Shown here one piece after another: positions 56,744 to 64,000 of a stretch of DNA of 64,000 nt (positions are counted from its first letter, which is position 1; each line of letters starts with the position of its first letter). Location of the stretch: the NCBI RefSeq assembly GCF_002575655.3, contig NC_053036.3, positions 161,920,627-161,984,626 of the forward strand, in the 5' to 3' direction. This stretch comes from Aegilops tauschii subsp. strangulata (Eukaryota; Streptophyta; Magnoliopsida; Poales; Poaceae). The position numbers and the translations under genes were made by a program. The notes beneath the pieces are model-generated. The model saw only the letters and a list, made by a program, of their open reading frames with translations, was not told where the DNA came from and did not search any database.

Positions 56744-56769
56744 TCACGGATGTGTCTTTTTTTGTAGTG
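56744..56769 (-). repeat. Right terminal inverted repeat of CACTA
   Basis: Inverse of 21304-21329 with two mismatches; followed by ATA (56770-56772). Confidence 0.92.
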
Positions 56770-56772
56770 ATA

Positions 56773-57122
56773 AGCTCTACGTTCACATACAACAGGTGCA
56801 AGCCAGTTTTGCACACGCAGAATACTCGGGTTAAACTTGACGACTAGCATATGCAGATATGGCCTCGGAACACTGAGACTGAAAGGTCGAGCGTGAATCA
56901 TATAGTAGATATGATCAACATAGTGATGTTCACCATTGAAAACTACTCCATCTCACGTGATGATCAGACATGGTTTAGTTGATATGGATCACGTGATCAC
57001 TTAGATGATTAGAGGGATGTCTGTCTAAGTGGGAGTTCTTAAGTAATATGATTAATTGAACTTTAATTTATCATGATCTTAGTACCTGACAGTATTTTGC
57101 ATGTCTATGTTGTTGTAGATAG
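56773..57122 (+). other. Leader of Angela-2, second part
   Basis: Continues the leader interrupted at 21300; aligns with 41077-41426. Confidence 0.9.
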
Positions 57123-58265
57123 ATGGCCCGTGCTGTTGTTCCGTTGAATTTTAATGCGTTCCTTGAGAAAGCAAAGTTGAAAGATGATGGTAGCAATTAC
57201 GCGGACTGGGTCCGTAACTTGAGGATTATCCTCATTGCTGCATAGAAGAATTACGTCATGGAAGCACCGCTAGGTGCCAAACTCGCTGCAGGAGCAACGC
57301 CAGATGTTATGAATGTCTGGCAGAGCAAAGCTGATGACTACTCGATAGTTCAGTGTGCCATGCTTTACGGCTTAGAACCGGGACTTCAATAATGTTTTGA
57401 ACGTCATGGAGCATATGAGATGTTCCAGGATTTGAAGTTGATATTTCAAGCAAATGCCCGGATTGAGAGATATAAAGTCTCCAATAAGTTCTACAGCTGC
57501 AAGATGAAGGAGAATAGTTCTGTCAGTGAGCATATACTCAAAATCTCTGGGTATAACAATCACTTGATTCAACTGGGAGTTAATCTTCCAGATGATAGTG
57601 TCATTGACAGAATTCTTCAATCACTGCCACCAAGCTACAAGAGCTTCGTGATGAACTATAATATTCACGGGATGGATAAGACAATTCCCGAGCTCTTCGC
57701 AATGCTAAAGGCCGCGGAGGTAGAAATCAAGAAGGAGCATCAAGTGTTGATGGTCAACAAGACCACCAGTTTCAAGAAAAAGGGTAGAGGGAAGAAGGGG
57801 AACTTCAAGAAGAACGGCAAGCAAGTTGCTGCTCAAGTGAATAAGCCCAAGTCTGGACCTAAGCCTGAGACTGAGTGCTTCTACTTCAAAGGGACTGGTC
57901 ACTGGAAGCAGAACTGCCCCATGTATTTGGCGGATAAGAAGGATGGCAAGGTGAACAAAGGTATATGTGATATACATGTTATTGATGTGTACCTTACTAA
58001 TGCTCGCAGTAGCACCTGGGTATTTGATACTGGTTCTGTTGCTAATATTTTCAACTCGAAATAGAGACTACGGATTAAGCGAAGATTGGCTAAGGACGAG
58101 GTGACGATGCGCGTGGGAAATGGTTCCAAAGTCGATGTGATCGCGGTCGGCACACTACCTCTACATCTACCTTCAGGATTAGTTTTAGAGCTGAATAATT
58201 GTTATTTGGTGCCAGCGTTGAGCATGAACATTATATCTGGATCTTGTTTGATGCGAGACGGTTAT
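57123..58265 (+). pseudogene. gag-protease part of Angela-2, decayed
   Basis: Same start and order as the Angela-1 gag: UBN2-type gag, basic stretch, zinc knuckle, protease with FDTGS. In-frame stops: TAG at 57243-57245, TAA at 57390-57392 and TAG at 58062-58064; Angela-1 has CAG, CGA and CAG there. The second knuckle cysteine is Phe (CFYFKGTGHWKQNC), which would break zinc binding. The frame is cut at 58265 by the second Fatima-like element, within sequence equivalent to 42574 of Angela-1. Confidence 0.9.
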
Positions 58266-59856
58266 TGATACGTCTCCAATGTATCTATAATTTTTTATTG
58301 CTCCATGCTATATTATCTTCTGTTTTGGACATTATTGGGCTTTATTGTTCACTTTTATATTATTTTTGGGACTAACCTATTAACTGGAGGCCCAGCCCAG
58401 AAGTGTTGTTTTTTTGCCTATTTCAGAGTTTCGCAGAAAAAGAATATCAAACGGAGTCCAAACGGAATGAAACCTTCGGGAACGTGATTTTTGGAACGAA
58501 CAAGATCCAGGAGACTTGGACCCTACGTCAAGAAATAAAGGAGGAAGCCACGAGGTAGGGGGCGCGCCTACCCCCCCCCCCCCCAGGCGCGCCCTCCACC
58601 CTCGTGGGCCCCCTGTTGCCCCACCGACGTACTCCTTCCTCCTATATATACCTACGTACCCCCAAACGATCAGAAACGGAGCCAAAAACCTAATTCCACC
58701 GCCGCAACCTTCTGTACCCACGAGATCCCATCTTGGGGCCTGTTCCGGAGCTCCGCCGGAAGGGGCATCGATCACGGAGGGCTTCTACATCAACACCATA
58801 GCCACTCCGATGAAGTGTGAGTAGTTCACCTCAGACCTTCGGGTCCATAGTTATTAGCTAGATGGCTTCTTCTCTCTTTTTGGATCTCAATACAATGTTC
58901 TCCCCCTCTCTTGTGGAGATCTATTCGATGTAATCTTCTTTTGCGGTGTGTTTGTTGAGACCGATGAATTGTGGGTTTATGATCAAGTTTATCTATGAAC
59001 AGTATTTGAATCTTCTGAATTCTTTTATGTATGATTGGTTATCTTTGCAAGTCTCTTCGAATTATCAGTTTGGTTTGGCCTACTAGATTGATCTTTCTTG
59101 CCATGGGAGAAGTGCTTAGCTTTGGGTTCAATCTTGCGGTGTCCTTTCCCAGTGACAGTAGGGGCAGCAAGGCACGTATTGTATTGTTGCCATCGAGGAT
59201 AACAAAATGGGGGTTTTATCATATTGCATGAATTTATCCCTCTACATCATGTCATCTTGCTTAAGGCGTTACTCTGTTCTTATGAACTTAATACTCTAGA
59301 TGCATGCTAGATAGCGGTCGATGTGTGGAGTAATAGTAGTAGATGCAGGCAGGAGTCGGTCTACTTGTCTCGGACGTGATGCCTATATACATGATCATAC
59401 CTAGATATTCTCATAACTATGCTCAATTCTGTCAATTGCTCAACAGTAGTTTGTTCACCCACCGTGAAATACTTATGCTCTTGAGAGAAGCCACTCGTGA
59501 AACCTATGGCCCCCGGGTCTATCTTCATCATATTAATCTTCCAACACTTAGTTATTTCCGTTGCTTTTTACTTTGCTTTTATTTTACTTTGCATCTTTAT
59601 CATAAAAATACCAAAAATATTATCCTATCATATCTATCAGATCTCACTCTCGTAAGTGACCGTGTAGGGATTGACAACCCCTTATCGCATTGGTTGCGAG
59701 GATTTATTTGTTTTGTGTAGGTGCGAGGGACTCGCGCGTAGCCTCCTACTGGATTGATACCTTGGTTCTCAAAAACTGAGGGAAATACTTATGCTACTTT
59801 GCTGCATCACCCTTTCCTCTTCAAGGGAAAACCAACGCAGTGCTCAAGAGGTAGCA
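58266..59856 (+). repeat. 5' LTR of Fatima-like copy 2
   Basis: 1591 bp, TGATACG...GGTAGCA; TATA box at 58643-58650; a poly-C expansion near 58570 accounts for part of the extra length relative to copy 1. Confidence 0.94.
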
Positions 59857-59867
59857 AGAAGGATTTC

Positions 59868-59885
59868 TGGCGCCGTTGCCGGGGA
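59868..59885 (+). other. Primer-binding site, tRNA-Asp type (copy 2)
   Basis: Same 18 bases as at 1990-2007. Confidence 0.85.
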
Positions 59886-60076
59886 GGTCTACGCAAAAGT
59901 CAACATACCAAGTACCCATCACAACCCTTATCTTCCGCATTACATTATTTGCCATTTGCCTCTCGTTTTCCTCTCCCCCACTTCACCCCCGCCATTTTAT
60001 TCGCCCTCTCTTTTTCGTTCGCCTCTTTTTTGCTTGCTTTTTGTTTGCTCGTGTGTTGGATTGCTTGTTTGTCACG

Positions 60077-61147
60077 ATGGCTCTACCTAGATTTGGTGAT
60101 CTTCACCTTAAAAGATTAGAAGAGATCGAAAGCAACATTAGGAGTTTTATGGTTTTGCAGTTTGAGCATAATAATTTCTTCAGAAACGAGCTTAAGGAAC
60201 ATAAAAGCTTTATGAGTTATATGAATAAAGAGCTCGATGATATGTCTAAAGAATTTGATGGTTTGAGATCCCAAATTGCTCGTCTTGAGAAGTTGATAGC
60301 TAAAATATCGAATAAGCAGGCTACCTTAGTTAATAAGATGGCCGCTAAACCGGATTTCTATGAAAACAAAGATGAAGATCTAAAAGTTATTGATGTGTCC
60401 CCTATTAAATCTTCATTTTGCAATATGAATCTTGATGCTAAATTTGATAAAAGTGGGATTGAAGAGATCAAAACGTTAGATGTTGATAAACCCACTATTT
60501 TGGATTTCAAGGAATTTAATTATGATAATTTCTCTTTGATAGATTGTATTTCCTTGTTGCAATCCGTGCTAAATTCTCCTCATGCTTATAGTCAAAATAA
60601 AGCTTTTACCAAACATATCGTTGATGCTTTGATGCAATCTTATGAAGAAAAGCTTGAGTTGGAAGTTTCTATCCCTAGAAAACTTTATGATGAATGGGAA
60701 CCTACTATTAAAATTAAGATTAAGGATCATGATTTCTATGCTTTATGTGATTTGGGTGCTAGTGTTTCCACTATTCCCAAAACTTTGTGTGATTTGCTAG
60801 GTTTCTGTGATTTTGATGATTGCTCTTTCAACTTGCACCTTGCGGATTCCACTATTAAGAAACCTATGGGAAGAATTAATGATGTTCTTATTGTTGCAAA
60901 TAGGAATTATGTGCCCGTAGATTTTATCGTTCTTGATATAGATTGCAATCCTTCATGTCCTATTATTCTTGGAAGACCTTTCCTTGGAACGATTGGTGCA
61001 ATTATTGATATGAAGGAAGGGAATATTAGATTCAAATTTCCATTAAAGAAAGGCATGGAACACTTCCCTAGGAAGAAAATAAAACTACCATATGAATCTA
61101 TTATGAGAGCCACTTATGGATTGCCTACCAAAGATGGCAATACCTAG
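60077..61147 (+). CDS. Coiled-coil plus aspartic protease protein of Fatima-like copy 2, 356 aa
   Basis: ATG at 60077 is at the same place after the leader as the gag start of copy 1 (2199), although the frame is open from 59876. Residues 1-90 (MALPRFGDLHLKRLEEIESN, then a helical stretch with ELDDMSKEFDGLRSQIARLEK) are a predicted coiled coil with no gag domain. An acidic linker follows, then the retropepsin-like domain with CDLGASVSTIP (Asp at residue 225) and ILGRPFLGTIG. From about residue 93 it aligns with the protease frame of copy 1. The frame is intact, so a product could be made, but no particle protein or reverse transcriptase is encoded. Role of the coiled coil unknown; dimerising the protease is one possibility. 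Confidence 0.75.
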   Translation: MALPRFGDLHLKRLEEIESNIRSFMVLQFEHNNFFRNELKEHKSFMSYMNKELDDMSKEFDGLRSQIARLEKLIAKISNKQATLVNKMAAKPDFYENKDEDLKVIDVSPIKSSFCNMNLDAKFDKSGIEEIKTLDVDKPTILDFKEFNYDNFSLIDCISLLQSVLNSPHAYSQNKAFTKHIVDALMQSYEEKLELEVSIPRKLYDEWEPTIKIKIKDHDFYALCDLGASVSTIPKTLCDLLGFCDFDDCSFNLHLADSTIKKPMGRINDVLIVANRNYVPVDFIVLDIDCNPSCPIILGRPFLGTIGAIIDMKEGNIRFKFPLKKGMEHFPRKKIKLPYESIMRATYGLPTKDGNT

Positions 61148-63956
61148 ATCTATCCTTGCTTTTATGCCTAGCTAGGGGCGTTAAACGATAGCGCTTATTG
61201 GGAGGCAACCCAATTTTATTTTTATTTTTTTTGCTTTTTGCTTCTGTTTAGGAACAAATATTTGATCTAGACTCTGGTTAGATGTGTTTTTATGTTTCAA
61301 TTAGTGTTTGTGCCAAGTTAAACCTATAGGATCTTCTTGGATGATAGTTATTTGATCTTGCAGAAATTTCCAGAAACTTTCTGTTCATGAAAATAATTGT
61401 TAAAAATCACCAGAACGTGATAAAATATTGATTCCAATTGCTGCTGATCAATAAACAAATTCCCTAGGTGGTCCTATTTTGGCTGATTTTTTGGAGTTCC
61501 AGAAGTTTGCGTTAGTTACAGATTACTACATACTGTTCTGTTTTTGATAGATTCTATTTTTCGTGTGTTGTTTGCTTATTTTGATGAATCTATGGCTAGT
61601 AAAAGAGTTTATAAACCATAGAGAAGTTGGAATACAGTAGGTTTAACACCAATATAAATAAAGAATGAGTTCATTACAGTACCTTGAAGTGGTCTTTTGT
61701 TTTCTTTCGCTAACGGAGCTCACGAGATTTTCTGCTAAGTTTTGTGTTGTGAAGTTTTCAAGTTTTGGGTGAAAGATTTGATGGATTATGGAACAAGGAG
61801 TGGCAAGAGCCTAAGCTTGGGGATGCCCATGCCACCCCCAAGATAATCTAAGGACACCAAAAATCCAAAGCTTGGGGATGCCCCGGAAGGCATCCCCTCT
61901 TTCGTCTACTTCCATCGGTAACTTTACTTGGAGCTATATTTTTATTCACCACATGATATGTGTTTTGCTTGGAGCGTCTTGTATGATTTGAGTATTTGCT
62001 TTTTAGTTTACCACAATCATCCTTGATGTACACACCTTTTGAGAGAGACACACATGATCCGGAAATTATTAGAATACTCTATGTGCTTCACTTATATCTT
62101 TTGAGCTATATAGTTTTGCTCTAGTGCTTCACTTATATCTTTTAGAGCACGGTGGTGGATTTGTTTTATAGAAACTATTGATCTCTCATGCTTCACTTAT
62201 ATTATTTTGAGAGTCTTAAAATAGCATGGCAATTTGCTTTAATTAATATCATGAGAAAATTGATGCTTGATGATTGTTTTGAGATATAAAGGTGGTAATA
62301 TCATAGTTGTGCTAGTTGAGTAATTGTGGAATTGAAAAATACATGTGTTGGAGTTTGTGATTCCTGTAGCATGCACGTATGGTGAACCGTTATGTAACGA
62401 AGTCGGATCATGAAGTATTTGTTGATTGTCTTCCTTTGTGTGGTGGTCGGGATCGCGCGATGGTTAACTCCTACCAACCCTTCCCCTAGGAGCATGCGTA
62501 GTAGTACTTTGCTTCGAGGGCTAATAAATTTGTGCAATAAGTATATGAGTTCTTTATGACTAATGTGAGTCCATGGATTATACGCACACTTACCTTTCCG
62601 CAATTTTCTAGCCTCTTCAGTGCCGCGCATTGCCCTTTCTCACCTTGAGAGTTGGTGCAAACTTCGCCGGTGCATCCAAACCCCGTGATATGATACGCTC
62701 TATCACACATAAACCTCCTTATATGTTCCTCAAAACAGCCACCATACCTACCTATCATGGCATTTCCATGGCCATTCCGAGATATATTGCCATGCAACTT
62801 TCCACCGTTTCATTTATCATGACATACTCCATCATTGTCATATTGCTTTGCATGATCATGTAGTTGACATTGTATTTGTGGCAAAGCCACCGTTCATAAT
62901 TCTTTCATACATGTCGCTCTTGATTCATTGCATATCCCGGTACACCGCTGGAGGCATTCATATAGAGTCATATTTTGTTCTAAGTATTGAGTTGTAATTC
63001 ATGAGTTGTAAGTAAATAAAAGTGTGATGATCATCATTATTAGAGCATTGTCCCAAGTGAGGAAAGGATGATGGAGACTATGATTCCCCCACAAGTCGGG
63101 ATGAGACTCCGGACTAAAAAAAAGAGGCTATAAAAAGAAGAAGAGAGAAGGTCCAAATAAAAAATGAGAGAAAAAGAGAGAAGGGACAATGTTACTATCC
63201 TTTTACCACACTTGTGCTTCAAAGTAGCACCGTGATCTTCATAATAGAGTCTCTCATTTTGTCACTTTCATATACTAGTGGGAAATTTCATTATAGAACT
63301 TGGCTTGTATATTCCAATGATGGGCTTCCTCAAATGCCTGAGGTCTTCGTGAGCAAGCAAGTTGGATGCACACCCACTTAGTTTCTTTTTGAGCTTTCAT
63401 ACACTTATAGCTCTAGTGCATCCGTTGCATGGAAATCCCTACTCCTCGCATTAACATCAATTGATGGGCACCTCCATAGCCCGTTGATTAGCCTTCTTGA
63501 TGTGAGACTTTCTCCTTTTTTGTCTTCCCACATAACCCCTACCATTATTCCACCATAGTGCTATATCCATGGCCTGCGCTCATGTATTGCGTAAGAGTTG
63601 AAAAGGCTGAAGCGCGTTAAAAGTATGAACCAATTGCTTGGCCAAAACCGGGGTCGTACATGATATGAATATTTTGTGTGGGAAGATGGAGCATAGCCAG
63701 ACTATATGATTTTGTAGGGATAACTTGCTTTGGCTATGTTATTTTGATAAGACATAATTGCTTAGTTAGTATGCTTGAAGTATTATTGTTTTTATGTGAA
63801 TATTAAACTTTTATCTTGAATCATATGAAATCTGAACATTCATGCCACAATGAGAAGAATTACATTGAAATTAGGCCAAGTAGCACTCTGCATCAAAAAT
63901 TCTGTTTTTATCATTTACCTACTCGAGGACGAGCAGGAATTAAGCTTGGGGATGCT
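61148..63956 (+). other. Non-coding internal region of Fatima-like copy 2
   Basis: Aligns with 4258-7053. It keeps both AAGCTTGGGGATGCC motifs (61813 and 61868), a purine-rich A/G tract (63113-63185) and the terminal AAGCTTGGGGATGC (63942-63955) before the LTR. No gene. Confidence 0.78.
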
Positions 63957-64000
63957 TGATACGTCTCCAACGTATCTATAATTTTTGATTGCTCCATGCT
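63957..64000 (+). repeat. 3' LTR of Fatima-like copy 2, first 44 bp
   Basis: TGATACGTCTCCAACG at the window edge, identical in start to the other LTRs. Confidence 0.92.

Larger units (their letters stand above)
21304..56769. mobile_element. Giant CACTA DNA transposon with gene cargo
   Basis: Ends CACTACAAAAAAATACAC (left) and, reversed, CACTACAAAAAAAGACAC (right). The 26-nt terminal repeats match at 24 positions. The 3-bp duplication ATA lies at 21301-21303 and 56770-56772. Angela-1 at 41071-41080 gives the empty site: joining the two flanks at one ATA restores the same leader. Length 35466 bp, or about 26.7 kb without Angela-1. It contains a four-exon gene, two F-box genes, a NAC gene, Helitron-like and MITE elements and subterminal arrays. 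No DDE transposase domain was recognised, so it is probably non-autonomous. It resembles the Jorge group from memory. Confidence 0.9.
18684..58265 (+). mobile_element. Angela-2: decayed Angela/WIS/BARE-type Copia, split by CACTA
   Basis: 5' LTR 18684-20421, leader 20422-21300, then the CACTA insertion 21304-56769, then the rest of the leader (56773-57122) and gag to protease (57123-58265). There the second Fatima-like element interrupts it. The remainder is outside the window. All parts align with Angela-1 (38448-47186). Three in-frame stops and a lost zinc-knuckle cysteine show it is older and dead. The left flank is GCCGC (18679-18683). Confidence 0.9.
58266..64000 (+). mobile_element. Fatima-like element, copy 2, cut by window edge
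   Basis: 5' LTR 58266-59856, primer site 59868-59885, one coding frame 60077-61147, non-coding internal region to 63956, and the first 44 bp of the 3' LTR. Left flank GTTAT (58261-58265); the right duplication is out of view. It lacks the gag domain of copy 1 and has no reverse transcriptase or integrase. Confidence 0.88.

Noticed and set aside
21304..56769. The two CACTA ends belonging to two separate insertions
   Set aside because: Same ATA duplication and exact continuation of the Angela-2 leader across both ends, as seen in Angela-1.

Overview
The window is intergenic DNA from a large, repeat-rich grass genome, almost certainly Triticeae (wheat, Aegilops or a relative). The evidence is Angela/WIS/BARE-type Copia elements, a Fatima-like Gypsy family with a tRNA-Asp primer site, Thalos-type Stowaway MITEs, a CACTA element with typical Triticeae ends and grass-type Helitron termini. 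Family names come from memory of Triticeae repeats and were not searched. No gene outside a mobile element was found.

Layout. (1) 1-10868: a minus-strand Copia element with a very short (135 bp) LTR, split by a complete Fatima-like element (396-8636, site duplication CCCCA). (2) 10869-16510: small DNA transposons and relics: a 1.6 kb inverted-repeat element carrying a broken gene, three Stowaway MITEs nested inside one another, a Harbinger-like element with a Myb-like ORF, and a LINE reverse-transcriptase relic. (3) 16515-18683: LTR and gag start of another Copia-type element; its LTR holds an array of 13-nt palindromes about 21 nt apart. (4) 18684-58265: a decayed Angela-type element (Angela-2) split by a giant CACTA transposon (21304-56769, duplication ATA). 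(5) Inside the CACTA: a clean four-exon minus-strand gene, repeat blocks, Helitron-like elements, MITEs, two broken F-box/DUF295 genes, a broken NAC gene, a very young complete Angela element (Angela-1, 38448-47186, duplication TCCGC) and long 3' tandem arrays. (6) 58266-64000: a second Fatima-like element inserted in Angela-2; its 3' LTR runs off the window.

Insertion order is readable from the nesting: the Copia of region 3 was hit by Angela-2, Angela-2 by the CACTA and separately by Fatima-2, and the CACTA by Angela-1. The two LTRs of Angela-1 differ, by eye, at 7 substitutions and 1 indel over 1738 bp, so it is recent. The two LTRs of Fatima-1 differ at roughly 35-40 sites.

The most notable object is the 35.5 kb CACTA. 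Angela-1 supplies the empty-site sequence, and both CACTA ends meet that site with a 3-bp duplication, so the whole segment, including a piece that looks like a gene island, appears to have moved as one unit. No CACTA transposase was recognised inside it. The retroelement and captured-gene reading frames are mostly broken by single stops or one-base shifts; these are described but not repaired.
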